A stretch of DNA of 43,599 nucleotides from Desulfobacterales bacterium (lineage in GTDB: Bacteria; Desulfobacterota; Desulfobacteria; Desulfobacterales; Desulfosalsimonadaceae), in the NCBI GenBank assembly GCA_018399235.1, contig JAGYOX010000009.1, positions 1-43,599 of the forward strand, in the 5' to 3' direction. Under the pieces are notes generated by a model. It had not been told where the DNA came from. It was given only the letters and a program-made list of their open reading frames with translations, and did not search any database. This document shows positions 31,878 to 40,851 of this stretch, one piece after another. The position numbers and the translations under genes were made by a program. Numbering within the stretch: the first letter of the stretch is position 1; every line of letters begins with the position of its first letter.

Positions 31878-32657
31878 ATGGTAAATCCGTTTATACTTGC
31901 GACGGCATTCATATTCGGCGCATGCATTGGAAGTTTCTTAAATGTCTGCATCTCACGAATACCGGCATCTGAATCCATCATCCATCCGGGATCCAGATGC
32001 CCGGCTTGTCGCCACCCCATCCGTTTCTATGACAATATACCGGTTATCAGCTACCTATGGCTTCGTGGCAAATGCCGAAACTGCGGGCAATCGATTTCGC
32101 CCCGTTATCCCCTGGTGGAGATCCTGACCGGCACCATGGCCGCCTTGCTGCTTGTTTATTTCGGTCCTACAGTCAATGCGGTGGTTTATTTTCTATTGGT
32201 CTGCGCATTGATCATTATCATTTACATCGACCTTGATCACCAGATAATTCCGGATATCATCTCTCTTCCCGGAATATTAATCGGCTTTCTGGCGTCTTTC
32301 ATCCTTGATGAATTGACTTACATAGATTCGATTATCGGTATGTTTCTGGGTGGCGGCATGCTTTTTGCGATTGCATGCGGCTATTATTTGATTACCCGAA
32401 AAGAAGGCATGGGCGGCGGCGACATAAAACTCTTAGCCATGATTGGCGCATTTTTAGGGTGGAAAGGCGTTTTTTTTACCATTTTCATTGCGTCGGTAAC
32501 CGGGACACTGGCCGGCGTCCTCCTTATGCTTTTTGCCGAGAAGAGTTTAAAATTCGCCATCCCTTTTGGGCCATTTCTCTCGATCGGGGCAATCGCTTAC
32601 CTGTTCCTTGGTCCGCAATTGATCGCCTGGTATTTTTACGGTATTTATCCGTTTTAA
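31878..32657 (+). CDS. Prepilin peptidase (type IV leader peptidase, A24)
   Basis: Membrane aspartyl protease that cleaves and N-methylates type IV prepilins and pseudopilins. The 259-aa protein has the N-terminal FIFGACIGSFLNVCISRIP, the cytoplasmic zinc site with CPAC and CRNC (residues about 38-66), the first catalytic aspartate in DLDHQIIPD, and the second in GMGGGDIKLLAM. About eight hydrophobic segments follow. No pilin, PilB or PilC gene is adjacent. The ribosome binding site is poor, and the start follows a heptamer repeat closely. Confidence 0.93.
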   Translation: MVNPFILATAFIFGACIGSFLNVCISRIPASESIIHPGSRCPACRHPIRFYDNIPVISYLWLRGKCRNCGQSISPRYPLVEILTGTMAALLLVYFGPTVNAVVYFLLVCALIIIIYIDLDHQIIPDIISLPGILIGFLASFILDELTYIDSIIGMFLGGGMLFAIACGYYLITRKEGMGGGDIKLLAMIGAFLGWKGVFFTIFIASVTGTLAGVLLMLFAEKSLKFAIPFGPFLSIGAIAYLFLGPQLIAWYFYGIYPF

Positions 32658-32927
32658 CATCAAGCTTTGATAGACCGGACCTATATATTGCCAGGGAAAC
32701 TTTAAAAATAAAAATTCTAAACACTTAGATTTTTGTCGGATGCCCTTTTAAGGCTTTTAAGAAAAATATAACGGCCGATAAATTGATCAATACAAGTTTA
32801 CGGACGCGGAATTTTGCTTGACACTTGAATTTCATGAAAGTAAGGTCTGTTTATATTACTAATCGATGTTTTTTATAGAAGGGGCCACGTTTAATCAACC
32901 TTAACTGTCAAAGAAAGGAGCAATGCG

Positions 32928-33197
32928 GTGAACAAAAAGGATTTAGTCAATGAGGTAGCAAAAGTCGTTAACACCAAGAAAGAAGCGCAGGCAGCAGTGG
33001 ATTGTATTTTATCCACCATTAGTAGTGCCATGAAAAAAGGGGATTCAGTGACTTTGGTCGGTTTCGGGACTTTCAAACCCGTCAAGAGAGAGGCCCGCAA
33101 AGGTCGGAATCCTCAGACAGGCGCTCCCATCAACATCAAAGCCAGAAAAGTCCCGAAATTTACTCCTGGCAAGGCGTTAAAAGACGCAGTCAATTAA
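32928..33197 (+). CDS. hup: HU-family DNA-binding protein
   Basis: Small histone-like protein that bends DNA as a dimer. The 89-aa chain has MNKKDLVNEVAKVVNTKKEA, the central TLVGFGTFKPVKREARKGRN, and PKFTPGKALKDAVN at the end. Translation begins at GTG 32928, set by AAAGGAG seven bases upstream; an ATG four bases before it is out of frame and meets a stop at once. It is a single-gene unit with a 270-bp upstream spacer. HU rather than IHF is indicated by the GRNPQTG loop and length. Confidence 0.94.
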   Translation: MNKKDLVNEVAKVVNTKKEAQAAVDCILSTISSAMKKGDSVTLVGFGTFKPVKREARKGRNPQTGAPINIKARKVPKFTPGKALKDAVN

Positions 33198-33225
33198 GCC
33201 CGCTAAATGTATCGCCAATTTTTTC

Positions 33226-33268
33226 ATTATGCCTCAAGAATCGGCAGAAGGCCGGCTTGAGGCATAAT
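33226..33268. other. 13-bp perfect stem between HU and DUF401 genes
   Basis: ATTATGCCTCAAG (33226-33238) is inverted exactly at 33256-33268, with a 17-nt loop that itself contains a small GGC/GCC stem. No T run follows on the plus strand, so it is either an atypical HU terminator or a regulatory site ahead of the next gene, which starts at 33294. Confidence 0.7.
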
Positions 33269-33293
33269 TGATTCATAAGCCGTCATTCCCCCA

Positions 33294-34589
33294 ATGTTCA
33301 TCCTTGACAGTATCCCGGCTATTCTCCGTGTGTGCATAGTATTTGTCGCCATTCTTTTCGCTATACGCAAAAACCTGTCTTTGGGAAATGCCTTCCTGCT
33401 GGGTGCCCTTTTTTTAAGCCTTTTTTTTTCGATGCCGCTGATAGATCTTCTGAGGGCCCTTGTAAAAGCGGTGGTATTTCCAAAAACGCTTTCTCTGGCC
33501 ATAATCGTTTCTCTTATTCTAATTTTGAGCAACAGTATGGAACAGACAGGGCAGATGCAGCGCATGCTTAAATCCTTCAAAGGCCTGATTATCAAGCCCC
33601 GGCTCAACCTTATTGTATTCCCCGCTCTCATCGGATTGCTGCCTATGCCCGGCGGTGCTGTATTTTCAGCCCCAATGGTAAAACAACTCGGTGAAACATC
33701 CAACCTTTCAGGCAATCAGCTGAGCTTTACCAACTACTGGTTCAGGCATATTTGGGAATACTGGTGGCCGCTTTATCCGGGGATTCTTCTGGCCACCGTT
33801 TTGGCGGATATCAATCTGGCGCTGCTGGTTTCCGTCATGGGGCCGTTGACTGTGATTTCTGTTTCTTTTGGATACATTGTTCTTAAACATACCCCAATCA
33901 ACTCGGATAAAACAAAGCCCTCTCGCCGGTCAATCAAACCATTTTTTATAGAATTGATGCCAATCTTAATTGTTATCATCCCCGGCCTGATAATGGGCCT
34001 GCTGATATCAAAGCTCTTGCCACAGATCAGCATTGGAAAGGAAATCGGTTTGATTATTGCTCTAATAGCAGCCATTTGCTGGGTTGGGCGCAAAAATCAG
34101 CTGCAGCTTTCCCGCTTGCTAAAACTTTCGGCAAACCGGGAAATGCTAAAAATGGTTTATATGATATTTGCGATTCTGATTTTCAAAGAAATGCTGGAAG
34201 GTTGCGGAGCCGTGGAGATGATCAGCGAGGAACTGATCTTGCTCAAAATTCCGGTTTTTATAATAACCATTGCACTGCCCTTTCTGGTGGGCCTCATAAC
34301 CGGCATCACAGTGGCATTTGTCGGCAGCACATTTCCGATTTTAATCCCCCTGATTCATTCCCTGGATCCCACGGCATCGGTTATGCCCTATGTCATGCTG
34401 GCGATGACCTGCGGATTTGCCGGCGTGCTCCTCTCTCCGCTGCATCTTTGCCTCATCCTTTCAAACGAATATTTTAACGCGGATATAAAAACTGTCTATC
34501 GGCTTCTTTGGCTTCCATGCCTCGGTTTGATGGCGGTCAGCTGTATTTATTTTGCCAGTCTACAAGCGTTTATCTGGCACCTAAATTGA
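33294..34589 (+). CDS. DUF401-family integral membrane protein
   Basis: A 431-aa polytopic membrane protein with at least ten hydrophobic segments. It resembles DUF401, a group thought to be related to anion or carboxylate permeases. Recognisable stretches are FPALIGLLPMPGGAVFSAPM (typical of this family) and the internal NYWFRHIWEYWWPLYPGILL. C-terminal SPLHLCLILSNEYF also fits. Transported compound is unknown. It starts about 100 bp after hup and is convergent with the macrodomain gene. Confidence 0.8.
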   Translation: MFILDSIPAILRVCIVFVAILFAIRKNLSLGNAFLLGALFLSLFFSMPLIDLLRALVKAVVFPKTLSLAIIVSLILILSNSMEQTGQMQRMLKSFKGLIIKPRLNLIVFPALIGLLPMPGGAVFSAPMVKQLGETSNLSGNQLSFTNYWFRHIWEYWWPLYPGILLATVLADINLALLVSVMGPLTVISVSFGYIVLKHTPINSDKTKPSRRSIKPFFIELMPILIVIIPGLIMGLLISKLLPQISIGKEIGLIIALIAAICWVGRKNQLQLSRLLKLSANREMLKMVYMIFAILIFKEMLEGCGAVEMISEELILLKIPVFIITIALPFLVGLITGITVAFVGSTFPILIPLIHSLDPTASVMPYVMLAMTCGFAGVLLSPLHLCLILSNEYFNADIKTVYRLLWLPCLGLMAVSCIYFASLQAFIWHLN

Positions 34590-34627
34590 GACGCTCAACT
34601 TAGGTGGCAGTGATCTCACGCCTTCAA

Positions 34628-35152
34628 TCAACCAAGAGAGTCGATATAGGTGCGGTATGTTTGCACATCAGCCTCGGAGAAAAGCGCAAAAATAACTTTT
34701 TGAATCGTATCCGTCTGCTCTAATACCCTGAGCGTGGTATCCACCGCAATTTTACAGGCATCTTCAATCGGATATCCATAAACGCCGCAGCTGATGGCCG
34801 GAAAGGCGATTGAAGAAAGCCCGTAATCCCCGGCCAGTTTGAAGGAATTTTTGTAGCAACTGGCAAGCAGGTCCGCATCCGCGGGCCTTCCTTTATACAC
34901 CGGCCCAACAGTATGAATTACATGCCGTGCAGGCAGCTTGTATCCTTTTGTAATTCGAGCTTCGCCTGTCGGACATCCACCCAGGGTTTTACATTCCTCC
35001 AAGAGTTGGGGGCCGGCGGCCCGATGAATCGCCCCGTCCACTCCGCCACCTCCTAAAAGCGAGGTGTTGGCGGCATTGACGATCGCATCCACATCAAGTT
35101 TGGTTATATCCCCCTGATGCACCTGAATCCGGTCTAATGCTTTCGATGTCAT
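34628..35152 (-). CDS. Macrodomain protein, O-acetyl-ADP-ribose deacetylase type
   Basis: A 174-aa single macrodomain resembling E. coli YmdB, which deacetylates O-acetyl-ADP-ribose and removes ADP-ribose from proteins. Landmarks are [20 protein letters not shown] (residues 22-41) with the ADP-ribose loop, [19 protein letters not shown], and [21 protein letters not shown] lies just before the ATG. No toxin or sirtuin gene is next to it. It is the only gene on the minus strand in this stretch. Confidence 0.93.
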   Translation of the reverse strand: MTSKALDRIQVHQGDITKLDVDAIVNAANTSLLGGGGVDGAIHRAAGPQLLEECKTLGGCPTGEARITKGYKLPARHVIHTVGPVYKGRPADADLLASCYKNSFKLAGDYGLSSIAFPAISCGVYGYPIEDACKIAVDTTLRVLEQTDTIQKVIFALFSEADVQTYRTYIDSLG

Positions 35153-35172
35153 ATGGCCTCCTTTAGGTGATG

Positions 35173-35197
35173 ATTGGGTATTAGGTATTGGGTATTA
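35173..35197. repeat. GTATTAG/GTATTGG heptamer words, copy 1
   Basis: ATTGGGTATTAGGTATTGGG followed by TATTA; the other copy is at 35340-35364 in the same orientation, and the reverse complement family is at 24148-24196. Confidence 0.65.
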
Positions 35198-35339
35198 AAT
35201 ATGACGATTGGAAGCCGTTTGTCAATCAGGCCTGAAATCTTGGTTAAGGCATTTTTTGATGTCACCGACACTGCTTGACTTCATAACAGGCCTTTGATAG
35301 TAAAAATACTTTTTGTGGTTATTTTTCTAAAGAACTTCT

Positions 35340-35364
35340 GGTATTAGGTATTGGGTATTAGGTT
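35340..35364. repeat. GTATTAG/GTATTGG heptamer words, copy 2
   Basis: GGTATTAGGTATTGGGTATT followed by AGGTT; direct copy of 35173-35197. Confidence 0.65.
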
Positions 35365-35455
35365 AAAAAAAAACAAAATTTTAGCCATTTAGGCGGATAA
35401 ACAAAGCGCATTCGTCAGTTCCTCGGTTTATCGAAATTTGTACAATAAGTGTAGT

Positions 35456-35530
35456 GGAAGGCTTCAGCCTTCCAAGTAGACGCGTTTTGTTACACCAGCC
35501 GACTCTGCAAATGGCGGGCTAAAGCCCGCC
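35456..35530. repeat. REP-like pair of hairpins
   Basis: Two compact stems: GGAAGGCTTCAGCCTTCC (35456-35473) and GGCGGGCTAAAGCCCGCC (35513-35530). They are flanked by TGTAG on the left and CTACA on the right, so the whole unit is itself inverted. It resembles repetitive extragenic palindromes. Confidence 0.7.
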
Positions 35531-35572
35531 TCTACATTGCATCTACCATAAAAGTTACTGCAAAGATTGATC

Positions 35573-35588
35573 CCGGGCTACGGCCCGG
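35573..35588 (+). other. GC-rich UACG-loop hairpin ahead of ndk
   Basis: CCGGGC TACG GCCCGG, a 6-bp stem capped by a TACG (UACG) tetraloop, 32 bp upstream of the ndk start codon. It may be a third member of the repeat cluster or an mRNA structure in the ndk leader. Confidence 0.5.
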
Positions 35589-35620
35589 CGGGTTACTTTT
35601 AAAATGAAAGGATTGGACGG

Positions 35621-36040
35621 ATGGAGCGAACATTGTCGATTATAAAACCGGATGGCGTCCAAAGTGGACTTATCGGCGAGGTGATCAAGCGGTTTGAAGC
35701 CAACGGTATTCGTGTTGTTGCCATGAAAATGCTTCACATGGACAAGGAACAGGCAAAAGGGTTTTATGCCGTCCACAAGGAGCGCCCGTTTTTTGACAGC
35801 CTCACAGATTTCATGTCTTCCGGGCGGATTGTGGCTATGGTGCTTGAAGGCGATCAGGTGATTGAAAAAAACCGCAGCTTGATGGGGGCTACCAATTACA
35901 AAGAGGCTGCTGAAGGGACAATCCGCCGGGACTTTGCCTCAGACATTGAAAAAAATATCGTACACGGATCCGACTCCCCTGAAACCGCTGCTTTTGAAAT
36001 CGGCTACTTTTTCAACAGTTTTGAAATCTGCGAGCAATAA
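35621..36040 (+). CDS. ndk: Nucleoside diphosphate kinase
   Basis: Transfers gamma-phosphate between NTPs and NDPs through a phosphohistidine. The 139-aa protein has [20 protein letters not shown] at the N-terminus, [17 protein letters not shown], and the active-site [20 protein letters not shown]. Length matches the family. AAAGGA lies upstream of the ATG. It is a single gene, convergent with lepA. Confidence 0.97.
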   Translation: MERTLSIIKPDGVQSGLIGEVIKRFEANGIRVVAMKMLHMDKEQAKGFYAVHKERPFFDSLTDFMSSGRIVAMVLEGDQVIEKNRSLMGATNYKEAAEGTIRRDFASDIEKNIVHGSDSPETAAFEIGYFFNSFEICEQ

Positions 36041-36079
36041 TTGGCTGAACCGCTGTCAATGAGATGGGATTGGCGCGGT

Positions 36080-37873
36080 TTAGTCCTTACTCTTTAATAC
36101 GGCTAAAAATGCCGACTGCGGAATCATGACCTCACCCGCCATCTTCATCCGCTTTTTGCCCTTCTTCTGTTTTTCCAATAGTTTTCGCTTGCGAGTCACA
36201 TCGCCGCCATAGCATTTGGCGGTGACATCCTTGCGGTATGGGTTAATCGTTTTCCGGGCGATAATTTTTGACCCTATTGCGCCCTGCAGGGCAATCTTAA
36301 ACATATGCCGGGGGATTTCATCCCTTAATTTTTCACACGTGAACCTGGCCCGCTCCACCGCTTTATCGCTATGAACCAGCTGGGATAAGGCATCTACACG
36401 CTCGCCATTTATTAGGATGTCGAGCTTTACCAGGTCGGATTCACGGTAGTCAATGACTTCATAGTCGAAAGAGCCGTATCCCTGGGTGACGGTTTTAAGT
36501 TTATCGTAGAAATCATAGACAACTTCAGAAAGCGGCATCTCAAAAATCATTTCCATCCGGTGGCTCGTAAAATACTGGTAATCCGTATTGCTGCCCCGGC
36601 GTTCCAGGCAGAGATTCATAACCACGCCCATATAGCTGTCCGGTATAATAATCGATGCCCGGATATAGGGTTCGCGGGTTCTGGCTATTTTGCCTGGATC
36701 CGGATAAACGGCAGGGTTGTCAATTGCTATGGTCGTCCCATCGGTAAACTCAATCTCATATTCAACGGATGGCGCAGTTATGATGAGAGACAGGTTATAT
36801 TCCCGTTCCAACCGCTGCTGAACCACTTCCAAGTGCAGCAATCCCAGAAAGCCGCATCTGAAACCAAAGCCCAATGCCACTGAGCTGTCTTTTTGATAAA
36901 CCAGCGATGCATCATTTAGTTTTAATTTTTCAATGGCAATTACAAGCTCGGGATAGTCATCGGTGGATACCGGATAAATGGATGAAAAAACTACCGGTTT
37001 GGATTCCTGGAATCCACTTAAGGGTTTGTCGCAGGGTCGTTTTTTCAAGGTAATGGTATCCCCGCACCGGGTATCACTGACTGTTTTAATACCGGCAATA
37101 AGGTAGCCTACCCGGCCGGCGGCGATTTCCTTTTGAGGAACGCGTTTTAATTGAAAAATCCCAACCTCCTCCACTGTATACGCAGCCCGGTTCGACATAA
37201 ACATGATCTCGTCGCCGGGCTTGATCCTGCCGTCCAAAACCCGGAAATGGACGATGGTCCCCCGATACGGGTCATAATGGGAGTCAAATATCAAGGCCTT
37301 CAAAGGGGCTTCCGGATCACCTGCCGGCGGGGGGAGACGGTTGATAATCGTTTCAAAAATCTCTTCAATACCAATCCACTCCTTGGCTGAACAAAGAATC
37401 GCATCGTCCGGGTCGAGTCCGAGGTCTTCGGCGATCTGCTCCTTTACATTTTCGATCTCCGCTGATGGCAGATCAATTTTATTGATCACAGGGATAATTT
37501 CCAGATCGTTTTCCACCGCCAGATACATATTGGCGATGGTCTGGGCTTCCACCCCCTGACTGGCGTCAACTATCAGCAGCGCTCCTTCACAGGAGGCCAG
37601 CGCCCGGGACACCTCATAACTAAAATCGACGTGGCCCGGTGTATCAATCAAATTCAAATAATACAGGCGCCCGTCTGCTGCCGTATAGGGCAGGCAAATG
37701 GTCTGGCTTTTTATGGTAATCCCCCGCTCCCGTTCAATATCCATGGAATCCAAAATCTGATCCATAAAGTCCCGGTCCGATACAATCTCAGCTTTCTGAA
37801 TCAGCCGGTCGGACAAGGTGGATTTGCCATGATCAATATGGGCGATGATGCTGAAATTTCGAATATTATCCAT
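36080..37873 (-). CDS. lepA: Elongation factor 4 (LepA), ribosome back-translocase GTPase
   Basis: Translational GTPase acting on stalled or mistranslocated ribosomes. The 597-aa protein has the G1 loop [14 protein letters not shown] (11-24), [28 protein letters not shown], the [14 protein letters not shown] region and the C-terminal domain specific to LepA ([20 protein letters not shown]). Length is exactly typical. It is divergent from the diguanylate cyclase gene and convergent with ndk. Confidence 0.97.
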   Translation of the reverse strand: MDNIRNFSIIAHIDHGKSTLSDRLIQKAEIVSDRDFMDQILDSMDIERERGITIKSQTICLPYTAADGRLYYLNLIDTPGHVDFSYEVSRALASCEGALLIVDASQGVEAQTIANMYLAVENDLEIIPVINKIDLPSAEIENVKEQIAEDLGLDPDDAILCSAKEWIGIEEIFETIINRLPPPAGDPEAPLKALIFDSHYDPYRGTIVHFRVLDGRIKPGDEIMFMSNRAAYTVEEVGIFQLKRVPQKEIAAGRVGYLIAGIKTVSDTRCGDTITLKKRPCDKPLSGFQESKPVVFSSIYPVSTDDYPELVIAIEKLKLNDASLVYQKDSSVALGFGFRCGFLGLLHLEVVQQRLEREYNLSLIITAPSVEYEIEFTDGTTIAIDNPAVYPDPGKIARTREPYIRASIIIPDSYMGVVMNLCLERRGSNTDYQYFTSHRMEMIFEMPLSEVVYDFYDKLKTVTQGYGSFDYEVIDYRESDLVKLDILINGERVDALSQLVHSDKAVERARFTCEKLRDEIPRHMFKIALQGAIGSKIIARKTINPYRKDVTAKCYGGDVTRKRKLLEKQKKGKKRMKMAGEVMIPQSAFLAVLKSKD

Positions 37874-37911
37874 TTAAAGGCCTGTTATATGCCTATCCTG
37901 TGAAAAGCAAA

Positions 37912-37940
37912 TTGACATATTTTTATTTATGGTATATTAG
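37912..37940 (+). promoter_or_regulatory. Sigma-70-type promoter for the diguanylate cyclase gene
   Basis: TTGACA (37912-37917), a 17-bp spacer and TATTAG (37935-37940), about 95 bp before the start codon. The leader between it and the ATG holds no recognised c-di-GMP riboswitch. Confidence 0.65.
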
Positions 37941-38035
37941 TTAAAATTAATTTAAAAACACGCTTCCTTATCAATTATTCGGCAACATGTCAATGCGTCT
38001 TTCAAGGCGTTTACTAACACAATGGACACGCTTTT

Positions 38036-38947
38036 ATGTCCGCCCAAATTTTGATTGTCGATGATGACCCGGCCGTTAGGGACTCCATTCATGAATTCCT
38101 GACAATAATGGATTATCAGACATTCTCGGCAGCCAGTGCCGAGGATGCGATGACCTTTCTCCGCAATAATCATGTAGATATTATTATTACCGATATTATC
38201 ATGAATGGCATGGATGGTCTTGAACTGACCCATTTCATCAAAAATCACTACGACAGTGACGTCATTGTGATCACAGGCTATACCGGCGACTACACATATG
38301 AAGAGGCGATTAACAAAGGCGCGGATGATTTTATTTTCAAACCGATCAAATTCGAAGAGCTACAGTTACGATTAAAGCGTGTTTTGCGGGAGCGCCGGTT
38401 GACCCAGGAACGAACCCTAATTCTGGAACAGTTAAAGGAGCTTGCCATTACCGATGACCTGACCAAGCTCTTCAATAGCCGGCACTTCTACAATCAGATC
38501 GAACAGGAAGTCAATAGATACCGTCGATACCGGCGGCCATTTTCGATTTTGTTGATTGATGTTGACCACTTCAAACATTTCAACGACACATACGGACATC
38601 TGGAAGGGGACCGCATTCTCCGGCGGGTGGCCCGCCTTCTCACCTCTTGTATGCGCACCATGGATACGGCATATAGATATGGCGGTGAAGAGTTCACCGT
38701 TTTATTGCCTGAGACAACATGTGATGACGCATTGACGGTTGCTGAACGGATCAAGGAGAGTATTAACAGTGAAGCCCTTGATTATATCAATGATTCGCAG
38801 ATCACAGTAAGCATCGGCGCCACAGAGTATTCGGAAACAGACTCAATCTCTGATCTTGTTAAACGCGCGGATCATGCCATGTATATCGCCAAGAAAAAAG
38901 GGCGCAACCGGATCGCCCATTTACTCCCTGAGCAGCCTTCTACCTGA
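38036..38947 (+). CDS. Response regulator diguanylate cyclase (REC-GGDEF)
   Basis: A 303-aa two-domain signalling protein that would make cyclic di-GMP when phosphorylated. The receiver domain (residues 1-120) has ILIVDDDPAV with acidic pocket, the phosphoacceptor in DIIITDIIMNGMDGLE, and the lysine in FIFKPIKFEE. A short linker with a coiled coil leads to the GGDEF domain (about 140-300): DVDHFKHFNDTYGH, the active site RYGGEEF, and an inhibitory-site RTMD five residues ahead of it, so product inhibition is expected. No sensor kinase is adjacent. Its last 27 bp overlap the convergent rhomboid gene. Confidence 0.94.
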   Translation: MSAQILIVDDDPAVRDSIHEFLTIMDYQTFSAASAEDAMTFLRNNHVDIIITDIIMNGMDGLELTHFIKNHYDSDVIVITGYTGDYTYEEAINKGADDFIFKPIKFEELQLRLKRVLRERRLTQERTLILEQLKELAITDDLTKLFNSRHFYNQIEQEVNRYRRYRRPFSILLIDVDHFKHFNDTYGHLEGDRILRRVARLLTSCMRTMDTAYRYGGEEFTVLLPETTCDDALTVAERIKESINSEALDYINDSQITVSIGATEYSETDSISDLVKRADHAMYIAKKKGRNRIAHLLPEQPST

Positions 38948-39946
38948 TCGGCCAGTATCCCCTTTTTTCCATGGTTGTTCAATTTTCACGGTTAAATAGA
39001 GGTCTCCCCTCCGCCCATCCGGTGACTGCTTGCCCAGCTCCTTCAAACGCAGAATGTTCCCATCTTTTATGCCCGGCGGGATGTTGATCCGATAAAAACG
39101 GTTATAAAACCCCCAGGGGAGGTTAATCATTTTTATCGTACCGGCGGCAGCCTCATAGGGGGTTACCCGAACGGTGTCATAAAGGTCTGCCCCCTGGCTT
39201 CGCATGGACGGTTGGATAACCTGCAGGCGTGGGCTTCTTTTCTTCTTCATGGATGCCCGTTTAATGGCGTCGCTAAACCGGGTTTCCGGAAACGCGCCTA
39301 AAGCTTTTAAAGCAAAAATGCCGAAAATAAAGCCACCGATATGGGCCCACCAGGCAATTCCGCTCATTGCGCCGCCGCCTATGGCGACATTAAAAACCTG
39401 CATGAAAAACCAAAGCCCTAAAAAGAAAAACGCGGGTATTTCAATAAACCAGGGAAAAATAAAAATAGGGATCAAGGTTAAAATCCGGGAGTGGGGGTAG
39501 AGGATAAAATAGGCGCCCATAACGCCGGCGATCGCCCCGCTTGCCCCGATGGTGGGGATGGTTGAATGCATGTTCAGAAAAAAATGAAACAGTCCGGATA
39601 CCAAGCCTGAGAGCAGATAAAAAACCAGGTAATAAACAGATCCCAGACGATCCTCCACATTATCGCCGAATATATAGAGGGACCACATATTGCCCAGAAT
39701 ATGAAGGAAACTGCCATGCAAAAACATGAACGAAAACAGCGAAAAAACGATCTGTCCGGCGGTAAAATGGGCGGCAATTTGGGGTATGGTAAACTTGGCT
39801 GGCACCAGGCCATAGGTGTAGACAAATTTAGTCATGCCCTGGCCATGGGATAACTGGATCAAGTAAACCACGATGTTGATCCCGATCAATGTATTATTGA
39901 CAATGGGATAATTTCTGGACGGGACCGTATCGCGAATGGGAATCAT
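38921..39946 (-). CDS. Rhomboid protease fused to a DnaJ C-terminal (substrate-binding) domain
   Basis: A 341-aa protein with two parts. Residues 1-215 form a rhomboid intramembrane serine protease: HILGNMWSLYIFG (N86), the catalytic serine in GASGAIAG (S136), and the histidine in WWAHIGGFIFG (H202), within about six or seven membrane segments. After a basic linker (KKKRSPR), residues 254-326 read as a DnaJ_C-type beta domain: VRVTPYEAAAGTIKMINLPW, IPPGIKDGNILRLKELG and GRRGDLYLTVKIEQPW. There is no J-domain or zinc finger. The tail would face the cytoplasm if the rhomboid has six segments. A role in recognising unfolded membrane substrates is inference only. It is the last gene after valS and nadC. 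Confidence 0.87.
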   Translation of the reverse strand: MIPIRDTVPSRNYPIVNNTLIGINIVVYLIQLSHGQGMTKFVYTYGLVPAKFTIPQIAAHFTAGQIVFSLFSFMFLHGSFLHILGNMWSLYIFGDNVEDRLGSVYYLVFYLLSGLVSGLFHFFLNMHSTIPTIGASGAIAGVMGAYFILYPHSRILTLIPIFIFPWFIEIPAFFFLGLWFFMQVFNVAIGGGAMSGIAWWAHIGGFIFGIFALKALGAFPETRFSDAIKRASMKKKRSPRLQVIQPSMRSQGADLYDTVRVTPYEAAAGTIKMINLPWGFYNRFYRINIPPGIKDGNILRLKELGKQSPDGRRGDLYLTVKIEQPWKKGDTGRSGRRLLRE

Positions 39947-39982
39947 TAATCAGGCCGGTTCATAGGTTTGTGAAAAAATGGA

Positions 39983-40840
39983 TTACAGCAGTGAAATGCG
40001 CATACTCAGGTCAACAAATCTGGCGGAGTGAATCAATGCCCCCACTGAAATAATGTCCACCCCCATATCTGCCAATTTTCCGAGGGTGCTGCGCGTCACT
40101 TGACCGGAGACCTCGACCAGCGCTTTTTTGTTAATTTCTGTCACCGCTTTTTGAATATCCATATCGCTCATATTATCCAGCATAATCACGTCTGCGCCGG
40201 CTGCAAGTGCCTCCTTGACCTGTGCAAGGGTGGATACCTCGACCTCGATTTTTAAAAGATGGGATGCGGTTTGACGGGTTTTTTCAATGGCCGTCCGGAT
40301 ATCCCCGAATGCGGCAATATGGTTGTCCTTAATCAGGATGCCGTCATAAAGCCCTATTCGGTGGTTTTTTGCCCCGCCCATGCGGACTGCATATTTCTCA
40401 AGCGCCCTCCACCCGGGGATCGTTTTCCGTGTGTCTACCAGCCTGACCGGTTTATCAGAGAGTTCGTTAACATAGGCGCGCACATTGGTGGCAATCCCTG
40501 AGAGATGCTGAAGAAAATTTAGGGCAATCCGCTCGCCGGTCAACAGGGCGCTAAAATCGCCGGAGACCTTCGCAATTTCATCTCCCTCGGACAATTCCTC
40601 TCCGTCGGAACACATCGCCATAAAACTGATTTCCTGGTCTATTCGCAAAAACACGCGGTAGGCGGCCTCAAGCCCGGCAATCACCATTGGTTCCTTGGCG
40701 ATAATAGCCCCCTCCCCTTTCAGCGTCTTTTTGGACAATGCGGCCGTAGTTATATCGCCGGGGCCAATATCTTCAATAATGGCCAACTCAATCAGCTGAT
40801 CCAGGTGGTACGGCAAAAGGCTTGTGTCTTGGTATTCCAT
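39983..40840 (-). CDS. nadC: Nicotinate-nucleotide pyrophosphorylase (carboxylating)
   Basis: Converts quinolinate and PRPP to nicotinate mononucleotide in NAD synthesis. The 285-aa protein has DIGPGDITTAAL near the N-terminus, the RKTIPGWRALEKYAVRMGG substrate loop, HRIGLYDGILIKDNH, and the C-terminal EVEVSTLAQVKEALAAGADV and SVGALIHSA. Length is typical. It starts 11 bp after valS. nadA and nadB are not in the window. Confidence 0.96.
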   Translation of the reverse strand: MEYQDTSLLPYHLDQLIELAIIEDIGPGDITTAALSKKTLKGEGAIIAKEPMVIAGLEAAYRVFLRIDQEISFMAMCSDGEELSEGDEIAKVSGDFSALLTGERIALNFLQHLSGIATNVRAYVNELSDKPVRLVDTRKTIPGWRALEKYAVRMGGAKNHRIGLYDGILIKDNHIAAFGDIRTAIEKTRQTASHLLKIEVEVSTLAQVKEALAAGADVIMLDNMSDMDIQKAVTEINKKALVEVSGQVTRSTLGKLADMGVDIISVGALIHSARFVDLSMRISLL

Positions 40841-40851
40841 ATTTCTATGGG

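Larger units (their letters stand above)
35153..35620. other. Divergent gap between macrodomain gene and ndk, repeat-filled
   Basis: A 468-bp noncoding region. It holds two direct copies of GTATTAG/GTATTGG words (35173-35197 and 35340-35364) about 140 bp apart, then three GC-rich hairpins (35456-35473, 35513-35530 and 35573-35588) ahead of ndk. No ORF with credible coding character was found. Promoters for the flanking genes must be here but are not clear. Confidence 0.6.

Noticed and set aside
32818-32823. TTGACA as the hup promoter
   Set aside because: No -10 box at 16-18 bp; the TATATT further down is 28 bp away.
36041-36079. AACCGC...GCGGTT stem between ndk and lepA as terminator
   Set aside because: Short stem with a long interrupted loop and no T run.
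37941-38035. Cyclic di-GMP riboswitch ahead of the diguanylate cyclase
   Set aside because: The 95-nt leader lacks the conserved GEMM motifs and paired arms.
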